Below are positions 25,703 to 34,263 of a DNA stretch of 64,000 nt, in pieces; position 1 is the first letter of the stretch; each line of letters starts with the position of its first letter. Source of the DNA: DATLFA01 sp039934635 (GTDB taxonomy: Bacteria; Actinomycetota; Acidimicrobiia; Acidimicrobiales; WLNW01); assembly GCA_039934635.1 (NCBI GenBank), contig JBDTLT010000002.1:50591-114590 (forward strand), in the 5' to 3' direction. The translations under genes were made by a program, and so were the position numbers. The notes below the pieces were generated by a model. The model was not told the DNA's origin and did no database searches. It saw only the letters and a list, made by a program, of their open reading frames with translations.

Positions 25703-27160
25703 GTGAGCGAAGCGCCAACGAGCACGGATGGTGTGGGGGCACAGGCGGCCGAGAGTCGACGTTGGTGGTTGGTCCTCCTCGCCACGAGCATCGGTGCCTT
25801 CATCGTCGCGGCCAACCTCTCGACGGTCAACGTCGCGAACCCGACGATTCGCCAGCACTTCGACGCATCGTTGTCGTCAGTCAGTTGGGTCGTCACCGCG
25901 TACGCGATCGTGTTCGCCGCGCTCTTGGTGCCCGCAGGGCGCGTGGCTGATCGCTACGGCCGCCGAATGCTGTATGTCAGTGGTCTCTGCGTGTTCGCCG
26001 CGGGCTCGCTTGTGTCGGGCATCGGGCCGCACTTGTGGATCGTGGTCGTGGGTCGCGCCATCCAGGGCATCGGCGCGGCGTTCATCACGCCGTCGGCGAT
26101 CGGGCTTCTCTTGGAGATCACGCCGCCGGCGCGGCGCACGCGAGCACTCGCGTGGACCGGTGGAGTCTCGTCGATGGGCGTGGCGATGGGTCCGACGCTC
26201 GGCGCGCTGGTCGTCGACCACCTCGGATGGCGCTGGTCGTTCTTGATCGCTCCGCCGTTTGCGGTGGTCAGCTATGCGGTCGGCCGCAACGTGATGCCCC
26301 GCACGCGCCAACCCGACGCTGAAGGCCGCATCGACGTGGTGGGTCTGGTGCTGGCGATCGGGGCCATGGGCCTCGTGACGCTGGCCATCTCCGAAGGGCG
26401 GCGGTGGGGCTGGGCGGATAGCAAGACCGTCGTCGCGTTCGCGGTAGGTGCAATCTGTGCCGTGCTGTTCGTGTTGCAGTGCCGCCGTCATCCCGCGCCG
26501 GTGCTGCCGTTGCGCTTGTTTCGGGCGCGGTCGTTCGCGGTTGCCAGCATCGCGGGCGTCGTCTACGGCGTGGCCAGCGGATCGATCCTGTTCGTCAACG
26601 TGTTCTTCCTCACGCAGGTCTGGCACTACAGCCCGAGCAAGGCGGGCTTCTCGATGATCCCCGGGCCGGTAGTGGCCTCGTTCGTCGCGCTCTTCGTCGG
26701 CCGTGTCGGCTCGAGGTACGGCGAGCGGGCGCTGGCGGTACCGGGTTCGCTCATCCTCGGGCTCGGCATCGTCTTGTACGTCACGCGCACCAACGCGACA
26801 CCGAACTACTGGAGCGAATGGTTCCTTGGCGCGGCGCTGACGGGCGTCGGTGTGATGCTGGTCTTTCCCATGCTGTCATCAGCGGGTGTGCGCGACGTCG
26901 AACCACACGCGTTGTCGGTCGCGACCGCCGCGATTCGCGGTGCGATCCAATTCGGGCAAGCTGCGGGTGTCTCGATCGTCGCCGCGGTCCTGGGCGCGAA
27001 TCCCACCACGGTGAGCGTCTTTCACCGCGCCTGGCTGGTGTTGGTCGCGTGCTGCCTCGGTTCGGCCGTCGTGTGCATGGGGCTGCAACCACCGATCCGG
27101 GCCAAACCAGCCGCGCTTCGCGACGCCAAGCTCGAGACCGCTACGAATACATCGTCGTGA
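25703..27160 (+). CDS. DHA2-like MFS transporter
   Basis: 485-aa 14-helix MFS protein. The first helix reads IGAFIVAANLSTVNVANPTI, motif A is GRVADRYGRRM, and the motif C region is GPTLGALVVDHLGWRWSF. It is more distant from the two tandem pumps than they are from each other. GTG 25703 is supported by a TAACGT box six bases upstream. Its last 20 bases overlap the convergent LLM gene. Probably an exporter; substrate unknown. Confidence 0.92.
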   Translation: MSEAPTSTDGVGAQAAESRRWWLVLLATSIGAFIVAANLSTVNVANPTIRQHFDASLSSVSWVVTAYAIVFAALLVPAGRVADRYGRRMLYVSGLCVFAAGSLVSGIGPHLWIVVVGRAIQGIGAAFITPSAIGLLLEITPPARRTRALAWTGGVSSMGVAMGPTLGALVVDHLGWRWSFLIAPPFAVVSYAVGRNVMPRTRQPDAEGRIDVVGLVLAIGAMGLVTLAISEGRRWGWADSKTVVAFAVGAICAVLFVLQCRRHPAPVLPLRLFRARSFAVASIAGVVYGVASGSILFVNVFFLTQVWHYSPSKAGFSMIPGPVVASFVALFVGRVGSRYGERALAVPGSLILGLGIVLYVTRTNATPNYWSEWFLGAALTGVGVMLVFPMLSSAGVRDVEPHALSVATAAIRGAIQFGQAAGVSIVAAVLGANPTTVSVFHRAWLVLVACCLGSAVVCMGLQPPIRAKPAALRDAKLETATNTSS

Positions 27161-28313
27161 TGTCGGGTGGCGGATTGTTGAACGGCTCGAACTTCGGCTT
27201 GGCCGTGCGGCGGAAGTGCGTCGTCGAGTGCACGGGGTCCTTGTCGAATTCGGGAATCACGTACTTGCCGAACGTCTCGATCAACTCCAGCGTGTCGTCG
27301 TAGCTCAACGACCCTGGCACGCCGAAGCTGACCTGGTCTACGCCGGTTGCTTCGTAGATGCGCAACTGCCCGATGACTTCCTCGGGATCGCCGCACAACA
27401 TCAGCCCGCTCTTGATGACGGGCTCGACCGCGTCGGGCGACATCCCCGTCGCCGGCTCGGGCCATGTAGGGAACCCGCCGCGGTGAGGGAACGTGTCGTG
27501 GTACAGCTGCACCAACGACAACAGATAGCCGCGCCGCGGATCGCACGCGAGGCGCCGCGCCTTTTGCCCGTCCTCATAACAAAGCACTGCATTGGTGATC
27601 ATGACGTTGTTGTTCACGTACTCGCCGACCGGGTTTTCGCACTCGGCCGCGCCCTGTTTGTACGCGTCGATCATCGGCGTCATCTCGTGGATGGTGCTGA
27701 AGTTGAAACCGAGAGCGCCGATGCCGTGCCGCCCAGCCTTTTCGTAGGTGGGCGGGTTGCCGCAGGCGACCCAGAGTGGCGGATGCGACAGGCCATACGG
27801 CTTGGGCAAGATGTTGTGGGGCACATCGAGCGCAAAGTGCTTGCCCTGGAATGTGTAGTCGAGTTGGGCCCACATGCGGGGCAGCTCCCAGATCACTTCG
27901 TCCCACTCGCTGCGCGTCGATGACGTGTCGTGGATGTTGAACGTACCGACCTCGTGGCTGCCGGCGCCGCGGCCGGTGCCCATCTCGAAGCGCCCCTCGG
28001 TGAGGTGGTCGAGCATCGCGGCACGCTCGGCGTTGCGCACCGGATGATTGACGCGCGGCGAGAGGTTGAAGATGCCGGAACCCAAGTGGATCCGCGACGT
28101 GCGGGCCGCACAGAACCCCATGAAGGTCTCGTTGGCCGAGATGTGGCTGTACTCGGGCAGCGCATGGTGTTCGCTGAACCACGCGTACTTCCAGTTGTTC
28201 TTGTCCGCGCAGACGATGTAGTCGATCTCTTGCATCAGCGCGCGGTGCTCGGCCGCCCGGTCGTGGGCCTGCGGACCCGGCAAGTGGCCCTGAACGAAAA
28301 TGCCGAATTCCAT
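27141..28313 (-). CDS. LLM-class flavin-dependent oxidoreductase
   Basis: 390-aa luciferase-like protein. N-terminus MEFGIFVQGHLPGP, then YAWFSEHHALPEYSHISANE, SRIHLGSGIFNLSPRVNHPVR and DHLTEGRFEMGTGRGAGSHE, all typical of PF00296 barrel strands. ATG 28313 is chosen for the conserved start and a GGGGG run just upstream; an in-frame ATG at 28385 adds an Arg-rich, unconserved stretch. Divergent from the SDR at 28400. Substrate unknown. Confidence 0.87.
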   Translation of the reverse strand: MEFGIFVQGHLPGPQAHDRAAEHRALMQEIDYIVCADKNNWKYAWFSEHHALPEYSHISANETFMGFCAARTSRIHLGSGIFNLSPRVNHPVRNAERAAMLDHLTEGRFEMGTGRGAGSHEVGTFNIHDTSSTRSEWDEVIWELPRMWAQLDYTFQGKHFALDVPHNILPKPYGLSHPPLWVACGNPPTYEKAGRHGIGALGFNFSTIHEMTPMIDAYKQGAAECENPVGEYVNNNVMITNAVLCYEDGQKARRLACDPRRGYLLSLVQLYHDTFPHRGGFPTWPEPATGMSPDAVEPVIKSGLMLCGDPEEVIGQLRIYEATGVDQVSFGVPGSLSYDDTLELIETFGKYVIPEFDKDPVHSTTHFRRTAKPKFEPFNNPPPDITTMYS

Positions 28314-28399
28314 GAAACCCCCACGTCCCCAACGCGATCCGGATGCGGCACGATAACGACGGAGGGTTCTAGTGTCCACCTTCACGAGAAGGGGGCGAG

Positions 28400-29149
28400 A
28401 TGTTCGATCTCACGGGGAAAGTCGCGCTTGTCACCGGCGCCGGGCAAGGCGTCGGCGCGGGGATCTGTGAAGTGCTCGCCCGGCAGGGTGCCGCCATTGC
28501 GGTGAACGATCTGCACGGCGATCGCGCGCAGCAAACGGTCGAGGCGATCTTGCGCGACGGTGGTCGGGCGGTGGCCGCACCGTTCGACGTCACGGACCGC
28601 GCCGCGGTCGACGCCGCGGTCGCTGACCTCGCAGCCGCGCTCGGTCCGGTCGACATTCTGATCAACAACGCCGGCATTCCCGAAACGATGGCCGCGGTGA
28701 AGTTTCTCGATGTCGACCCGAGTGCATGGGATCCCTACATCGACGTGAATCTGTACGGCGTGCTCAATTGCTCGAAGGCTGTCGTAGCGGACATGTGCGC
28801 TCGTGGGTGGGGTCGGGTCATCACGATCTCGTCGGGGGCGGGCGTCGTCGGGCTCAACATCGGCGTGTCGCTCTATGCCGCGGGCAAGGGCGGCGCGATC
28901 GCGTTCATGCGGCATCTGGCCCTGGAGACTGCCCGCAAAGGTGTCACGGCCAACTCGTTGGCGCTCGGGCTGATGCACAAAGAGCGGGCGGATCGCTCGG
29001 TCACCGGCGCGATGGAAAAACAGATCCCCGTCGGCCGCCTCGGCACCGGCCTCGACATCGGCTACCTGTGCGCCTACCTTGCGTCGAAAGAGGCGAGTTG
29101 GATGACGGGCCAGACGATCAACATCAACGGTGGCAGCGTCACGAGCTGA
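28400..29149 (+). CDS. SDR-family oxidoreductase
   Basis: 249-aa classical SDR. The cofactor loop is TGAGQGVGAG at 12-21, then NNAG, the active-site Ser in ITISSGAG and the YAAGK pair. The C-terminus TGQTININGG is canonical. Strong Shine-Dalgarno AAGGGGG before ATG. TAGTGT at 28370-28375, 24 bases upstream, gives a leadered promoter, unlike many neighbours. Overlaps the convergent thiamine ABC ATPase by 11 bases. Substrate not predictable. Confidence 0.92.
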   Translation: MFDLTGKVALVTGAGQGVGAGICEVLARQGAAIAVNDLHGDRAQQTVEAILRDGGRAVAAPFDVTDRAAVDAAVADLAAALGPVDILINNAGIPETMAAVKFLDVDPSAWDPYIDVNLYGVLNCSKAVVADMCARGWGRVITISSGAGVVGLNIGVSLYAAGKGGAIAFMRHLALETARKGVTANSLALGLMHKERADRSVTGAMEKQIPVGRLGTGLDIGYLCAYLASKEASWMTGQTININGGSVTS

Positions 29150-30116
29150 TCGGTGCCAGCAGCTCCGGGTCGATGATGATCGCGATCACGGTGCCGCGGT
29201 CGATGGCGCGTGCGTGATCGACGACCAGTTCGCCGAGCGAGGTCGTTGCTCGCGTGACGTAACGGCCACCGTGAAACCGTTGGGCGAGCACAGTGCCGGT
29301 CAACGTCGCGCCGTCGTCGGTGGTCGACGCGGTCTCGTCGATGCGAATGGCGTCCGAACGGACGAGGGTTCGTCCCCGATCCGGCAGTTCGACGATGTTG
29401 TCGTGGCCCAGGAAGCGCGCCACGAATTCGGTGCGCGGGTCGCGCCATATGGCCAGTGGCGTGTCGATGCGCTCGATGTGACCGGCATGCATCACGACGA
29501 CACGATCGGCGATGGCGAACGCTTCGTCTTGATCATGCGTCACGTGAATGGCGGTGACGCCGACGCGCCGCAAGAGCTCGCCGACCTCGGTCGTCAAACG
29601 CTCGCGTAAGCCCCGATCGAGCGAGCCGAACGGTTCGTCGAGCATCAGCAGTTGCGGCGCGGGCGCGAGGGACCGTGCGAGCGCAACGCGCTGTGCTTCG
29701 CCGCCCGACAGTGTGCCGATCGCCCGGTCGCCCATCGCCGCCAGCCCGACGAGCTCGAGCATCTCGGTCACTCGCCGGCGACGCTGATCGACCGGCTGTT
29801 GCTGCATCCGCAACCCGAACTCGATGTTCTCGCCGACGCTGCGATGGGGGAACAGCGCGTGATCCTGGAACATCAAGCCGAATCCTCGTGTATGCGGCGC
29901 AGCGCCGGTCACGTCGCGCCCGTCCCAACGCACGGTGCCGGTGTCCGGCCGCAACAGGCCGGCGACTGCTCGCAGCAGGGTGCTCTTGCCGCAACCACTC
30001 GGGCCGAGGATCGAAACGATCTCCTTGCTGCGGACCGCGAGGTCGATGCCGTCGAGCGCGATCTTGCCGTCGTAGCCGACTCGCAGGGTCTCGACCTCGA
30101 GGCCGGCCGCGCTCAC
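29139..30116 (-). CDS. thiQ: Thiamine-type ABC transporter ATPase
   Basis: 325-aa importer ATPase. Walker A is GPSGCGKST, signature LSGGEAQRVALARSL, Walker B LLMLDEPFGSLD, H-loop HVTHDQDEA, plus a roughly 95-residue C-terminal regulatory region. It resembles the ThiQ/FbpC/PotA group; the thiamine assignment comes from the TPP riboswitch and ThiB-like binding protein upstream. The GTG at 30116 overlaps the permease TGA (GTGA), showing translational coupling. The frame is open far beyond 30116 inside the permease, without support. Confidence 0.85.
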   Translation of the reverse strand: MSAAGLEVETLRVGYDGKIALDGIDLAVRSKEIVSILGPSGCGKSTLLRAVAGLLRPDTGTVRWDGRDVTGAAPHTRGFGLMFQDHALFPHRSVGENIEFGLRMQQQPVDQRRRRVTEMLELVGLAAMGDRAIGTLSGGEAQRVALARSLAPAPQLLMLDEPFGSLDRGLRERLTTEVGELLRRVGVTAIHVTHDQDEAFAIADRVVVMHAGHIERIDTPLAIWRDPRTEFVARFLGHDNIVELPDRGRTLVRSDAIRIDETASTTDDGATLTGTVLAQRFHGGRYVTRATTSLGELVVDHARAIDRGTVIAIIIDPELLAPISS

Positions 30117-31789
30117 AAGCTGACCGAACTGCGGGGCCGGAAGCGTTCGACCACGAGCGTCGCCAGCATCACCAACGCGCCGAGTATGACGGCGAGTGCC
30201 ATCGCCATGCCTCGCAACGCCGCGCCCGGCTGACTCAACAGCCGGAACATCGCGATCGGGATCGTCGGTGCGTCCGGTCGGGCCAGGAACGAGGTCGCAC
30301 CGAACTCGCCCAAAGAGATCGCGAACGCGAACGCGGCAGCCGCCGATGCCGCGCGCGCGGCGACCGGCCAGTCGACGTGACGCCACACCCGCTGGGGGGA
30401 CGCCCCCAACACGGTGGCCGCGTCACGCAACCGGTCGTCGATCGAACGCAACGCCGGCACGACGATGCGCACCACGAACGGAATCGCGACGAGCGCCTGG
30501 GCCAAGGGGATGAGGATCCACGACGTACGGAGATCGAGCGGCGGCTCGTCGAGCGCGATGAGAAAGCCGAAGCCAAGCGTGACGGCGGACGTGCCGAGCG
30601 GCAACATGAGACCGATGTCGAGCACGCGGGCGACGGCGCGGCGGCCGTAGACGATCGCACCGGCGGCGAGGCCACCCACCACGAGGCCGATCAGCGTCGC
30701 CACCGTTGCCGTCAAGAGAGAGTTGCGCACCGCCTCGATCGGCGGCACGAGCAAGGTCGACGACGCTCGCTGCCGAGACCCGAGGGCGCGGTAGTTGTCG
30801 AATCCGTGGCCTCCGCGCACGACGAGCGACCGCTCGACGAGCGATGCCAGCGGCAACGCGACGAGCACCACCGTGGGGGCCAACGACGCTGCGGCCCTTG
30901 CACGTTCGCGGGACGTCGAAAGGCGGCGGGGTGCCGCAACCCGGCCATGTCCCGTGAGGCGCCCGATGCGTCGTTCGAGCAGCGTTGCGGCAGCGACCAT
31001 TGCGATCACTGCCCCGAGTTGGAAGGCGGACAACAACGCGGCGGTATGGAAGTCGGTGCGCTGCACGGCATAGCGCCAGATCTCGGACTCGATGGTTGCC
31101 TGTCGCGGACCACCGAGCAACAAAATGACGCCGAACGACGTGAAACAGAAGAGGAACACGATCGCGCACGCAGCAGTGATGGCCGGGCGTAGCCGCGGCA
31201 GATCGATCTCGACGAACACGCGCCAGCGCGATGCGCCGAGCATCTGCGCGCTCTCGTCGACTCGGTCGTCGAGCAACGCCCAATAGCCGCCGACGACGCG
31301 CACGATCACTGCGACGTTGAAGATGACGTGCGCGAGGAGGATCGCCCAGGTGGTGTGGTAGAGCCGCACTGGCCCGTCGTCGAGGCCGAACCGATCGATC
31401 AGTGCGTTGATGGCGCCACCGATGACGACTGTCGGCAGCGCGAACGGCACCACGACCAGCGCCCGCACGATGGCCTTGCCGGTGAAGCGATAGCGCGCCA
31501 GCGCCCGTGCCGCCGGTAGGCCCACCGCCAGCGTCAGCAGCGTCGACACGACGGCTTGCCACAAGGTGAACCACAGCACCGATCGCAACTGGCCGTCGGT
31601 GAAGAGATCAGCGATGTTGTGCCGCCCGCGCCGGCCGAGTCCGCGGTCGAGGATGGTGGCGACCGGATACGCGAAGAAGATTGCGAAGAAGCAGAGCGGC
31701 ACCGCCACCATCGCGAGGCGCGCGACTCGCGACTGTGGTCCGCGCGGCACGTTGCCACGCGTCGTCAACGCAGCGCGACCTTTGCCCAT
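30113..31789 (-). CDS. thiP: Thiamine-type ABC transporter permease, fused two-domain form
   Basis: 558-aa membrane protein with about twelve helices in two BPD_transp_1 halves, each with an EAA loop: ESAQMLGASRWRVF near residue 200 and DAATVLGASPQRVW in the second half. This fused layout is that of ThiP and FbpB permeases. ATG 31789 overlaps the end of the binding-protein gene by 25 bases. A TTG at 31768 overlaps that stop as TTGA and is an equally plausible start. Works with the ATPase and binding protein to import thiamine or phosphates. Confidence 0.85.
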   Translation of the reverse strand: MGKGRAALTTRGNVPRGPQSRVARLAMVAVPLCFFAIFFAYPVATILDRGLGRRGRHNIADLFTDGQLRSVLWFTLWQAVVSTLLTLAVGLPAARALARYRFTGKAIVRALVVVPFALPTVVIGGAINALIDRFGLDDGPVRLYHTTWAILLAHVIFNVAVIVRVVGGYWALLDDRVDESAQMLGASRWRVFVEIDLPRLRPAITAACAIVFLFCFTSFGVILLLGGPRQATIESEIWRYAVQRTDFHTAALLSAFQLGAVIAMVAAATLLERRIGRLTGHGRVAAPRRLSTSRERARAAASLAPTVVLVALPLASLVERSLVVRGGHGFDNYRALGSRQRASSTLLVPPIEAVRNSLLTATVATLIGLVVGGLAAGAIVYGRRAVARVLDIGLMLPLGTSAVTLGFGFLIALDEPPLDLRTSWILIPLAQALVAIPFVVRIVVPALRSIDDRLRDAATVLGASPQRVWRHVDWPVAARAASAAAAFAFAISLGEFGATSFLARPDAPTIPIAMFRLLSQPGAALRGMAMALAVILGALVMLATLVVERFRPRSSVSL

Positions 31790-32877
31790 CGCTCGGTCCA
31801 GTCGATCCGATTGGCTTCGATGGTGGCCGGATCGAGCGTGAGTGGTTTGTCGACCAGCTTGGCGTGCTTCGAAAACTCGGCGGGCACTGCTGCCGTCTTG
31901 CTCGCGGGGAAGACGAACATGTTCAGCGGGATGTCGCTCTGCACGGTGTCCGACAACAAGAAGTCGACGAGCGCGGCCGCCGCTTCGGGATGCGCACTGC
32001 CGCGTAACACCCCGGCGAACTCGATCTGACGGAAGCACGTCTCGTTGATCAAGCCCGTGGGCGGTTCGGTCAGCTTGCCTTCGGAGAACACAACCTCGGC
32101 CGCGGGGCTCGACGCGTACGACGTGACGATCGACTTGTCACCACCGCCCGACTTGAACTGTTCGCTGTAGGCCTCGGTCCAGCCGTTCGCGATCGCGACA
32201 CCGTTGTCGCGCAACTTGCGCCAGTAGCTCTCCCAACCCTTGTCGCCGTACTTTGCGATCGTCGCGAGCAAGAACGCGAAGCCAGGTGACGAGGTGTCGG
32301 GGTGTTCGGTGACGAACTGGTTCTTGAATTCGGGCTTGGTCAGGTCATCGAACGATGCCGGTGCCTTGCCCGACGCGAAGGAGTCCTTCCAGTAGTTGAC
32401 ACAGACGTCACCGATGTCCATCGGCGTCACGCGGTGGTACGGGTCGAGTTGCAGGTCCTTTGCGACGTTTGCCAGCGCCGGCGATTCGTAGCTCTGGAAC
32501 ACGTTGGCTTCGAGGGCTTTGCACAAGAACGTGTTGTCGATGCCGAACATCACGTCGGCCGTCGGTTTGCCCGTGGTGATCACCGCTTGGCTCACCATCG
32601 CGCCGGCGTCATCGCTCTTGAGCAGCTTGACCTCGATGCCGGTCTGGGCGGTGAACTTCTCGAGCGTGCCGTCCGACAGTGCAAACGAATCATGGGTGAC
32701 GAGCGTGATCGACGTACCTTTTGTAGCGGTTTTGGCGACATCGGAGGCGATGGCGGGGGTGGTCGGTTTGTCGAAGCATTTCGCGCCCGCAGACGACGAG
32801 TCGTCACCACACGCCGTCAACGCGAGCGCGACGAAGCAGGTGGCGAGAAAGGCGACGAGAGGGCGACGCACCATCAT
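31765..32877 (-). CDS. thiB: Thiamine-binding lipoprotein of ABC transporter
   Basis: 370-aa extracytoplasmic binding protein. It has a lipoprotein signal with lipobox LTAC (Cys23), so it is membrane-anchored outside. The mature part has SITLVTHDSFALSDGTLEKF, VMFGIDNTF and SIVTSYASSPAAEV, which fit the TbpA/ThiB family. ATG 32877 is followed by a second ATG. The GGAGG Shine-Dalgarno at 32887-32883 is the 3' edge of the TPP riboswitch. Promoter and riboswitch lie directly upstream. Confidence 0.9.
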   Translation of the reverse strand: MMVRRPLVAFLATCFVALALTACGDDSSSAGAKCFDKPTTPAIASDVAKTATKGTSITLVTHDSFALSDGTLEKFTAQTGIEVKLLKSDDAGAMVSQAVITTGKPTADVMFGIDNTFLCKALEANVFQSYESPALANVAKDLQLDPYHRVTPMDIGDVCVNYWKDSFASGKAPASFDDLTKPEFKNQFVTEHPDTSSPGFAFLLATIAKYGDKGWESYWRKLRDNGVAIANGWTEAYSEQFKSGGGDKSIVTSYASSPAAEVVFSEGKLTEPPTGLINETCFRQIEFAGVLRGSAHPEAAAALVDFLLSDTVQSDIPLNMFVFPASKTAAVPAEFSKHAKLVDKPLTLDPATIEANRIDWTERWAKVALR

Positions 32878-32880
32878 GAT

Positions 32881-32975
32881 TTCCTCCGCTGGCATTACCC
32901 AGATCAGGTTCACGGGTCGACGGCGGTAGCCGTCCTCTCAGCCCGGTGCCCCGAGCTCCCCGATTCGATTGTTTG
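32881..32975 (-). ncRNA. TPP riboswitch (THI element)
   Basis: Minus-strand RNA upstream of thiB with the conserved TPP aptamer parts: CUGAGA (bases 32941-32936), a GACGGC/GCCGUC P3 hairpin, and ACCUGAUCUGGGUAAUGCC followed by AGCGGAGG (ending at 32883). The GGAGG that closes the aptamer is also the Shine-Dalgarno of thiB. Control is therefore most likely translational: TPP binding hides the ribosome site. This firmly ties the downstream transporter to thiamine. Confidence 0.95.
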
Positions 32976-32983
32976 CGGGGCCG

Positions 32984-33013
32984 ACGCTAACGCCGTGCCT
33001 CCGCGCTTTGCAA
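32984..33013 (-). promoter_or_regulatory. Candidate promoter for the thiBPQ operon
   Basis: TTGCAA (33013-33008), 18 bases, then TAGCGT (32989-32984). Transcription would start near 32977, just ahead of the riboswitch. Confidence 0.55.
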
Positions 33014-33027
33014 CTGGCTCGCGGCCA

Positions 33028-34254
33028 TCAGCGGGTTGTGCCCGGCAACGGGTGGCGGAACAGCGCGGCCGCGTTGAGATGCGTAATCTTGGCGATCTCG
33101 TCGGGCGGCAGCTTGCCCAACGTGCGGCGGGCGAAGTCCTGCGTGTCGGGCCATGTCGAATCGGCGTGCGGGTAGTCGGACTCGAGCATGATGTGGTCGA
33201 CGCCGATGCGGTCGCGCACTTCGATGGTGGTCGGGTCGTCGATCGTGCAGAACCAGAAGTTGCGACCGAGAATCTCGGACGGCAACACGTCGCCCGCCAT
33301 TTGCTTCCACACGGTGCGACCGTGACCCGACTGCGACATCATGAAGTCGAGGCGGTCCATGACCATCGGCACCCACCCGATGCCGCCCTCGGACATCGCG
33401 ATCTTGATCGACGGGTAGCGAAGCGGTACGCCCGCCCAGAGCCATTCGCAACAGGCGATCAACGACTGCACTTGGAACAGCGTCGCGCCGGACCCTGCGC
33501 CCGCGGGCGCCGCCGGATCGCGCGGCAGCAGTTGTCCCGCCGAGCCGATGTGCAGGCAGATGATGGTGTCGGTCTCGACACAGGCGCGCAGGATCGGATC
33601 CCAATACTCGTGGTCGTGGATCGACGGCAGCCCGGCCATGTAGGGCTGCTCGGGCAACGACACTGCGACGAACCCACGCTCGGCATTGCGCCGGATCTCG
33701 GCGGCGGCTTCGTGCGCGTCGCGCAGGAAGGTGATGCCCATCGGCACGATGCGTTCGGGATACGTGCCCCACCACTCGTCGTTGATCCAGTCGTTGAACG
33801 CCCGAGTGACGGCCAAGCCGAGCGCGGGGTCACTGGCATCAGAGTAGATGCGCCCGCAGAAACCGGTGATCTGCGACGGGAAGCAGATGGAGGCCCAGAT
33901 GCCGACGATGTCCATGTCGCGCACGCGGGCGTTGATGTCGAAGCACCCCTGCCGCATGTCGTCGAAGCGCGCCGGCTCGAACGTGAAGTCGTCACGGTCG
34001 ACCCGGCCGACAAGCGCGTTGAAGCCCATCTGCGCGAAGACCTTGCCGTCGAAGTGCCACTGCTGATGACCTTCGGGGGTCTCGACGATCTTGGGCGCGT
34101 CGTCTTGAAACTTCTTCGGCAGTCGTCCTTCGAAGAGCCACGGCGGTTCGACGAGGTGATCGTCGACGGAGATGATCGTGTACTCAGCGGGCCGCGGATC
34201 CGGGTCGGGGAGTAGCCGGTCGCTCGGCGCATAGGTGTAGTCGTGAATTGACAT
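33028..34254 (-). CDS. PF04909-type amidohydrolase
   Basis: 408-aa metal-dependent hydrolase family protein. Strand-1 motif ISVDDHLVEPPWLF (D.H..E). Later motifs are DTIICLHIGSAG, RYPSIKIAMSEGGIGWVP and the strand-8 HIMLESDYPHADSTWPD. These three metal/acid-base positions fit decarboxylase-type members such as ACMSD relatives. ATG 34254 follows GAGGG. It lies nine bases after the HerA-like gene on the same strand, so the two are probably co-transcribed, although no functional link is obvious. Confidence 0.88.
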   Translation of the reverse strand: MSIHDYTYAPSDRLLPDPDPRPAEYTIISVDDHLVEPPWLFEGRLPKKFQDDAPKIVETPEGHQQWHFDGKVFAQMGFNALVGRVDRDDFTFEPARFDDMRQGCFDINARVRDMDIVGIWASICFPSQITGFCGRIYSDASDPALGLAVTRAFNDWINDEWWGTYPERIVPMGITFLRDAHEAAAEIRRNAERGFVAVSLPEQPYMAGLPSIHDHEYWDPILRACVETDTIICLHIGSAGQLLPRDPAAPAGAGSGATLFQVQSLIACCEWLWAGVPLRYPSIKIAMSEGGIGWVPMVMDRLDFMMSQSGHGRTVWKQMAGDVLPSEILGRNFWFCTIDDPTTIEVRDRIGVDHIMLESDYPHADSTWPDTQDFARRTLGKLPPDEIAKITHLNAAALFRHPLPGTTR

Positions 34255-34263
34255 GGGCCACCC

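Noticed and set aside
29675..31192. 505-aa plus-strand open frame
   Set aside because: Antisense to the thiamine ABC ATPase and permease; Arg/Gln/Asp-rich with no recognisable domain.
32302..34215. 637-aa plus-strand open frame
   Set aside because: Runs antisense through thiB, the TPP riboswitch and the amidohydrolase, so it cannot be a real gene.
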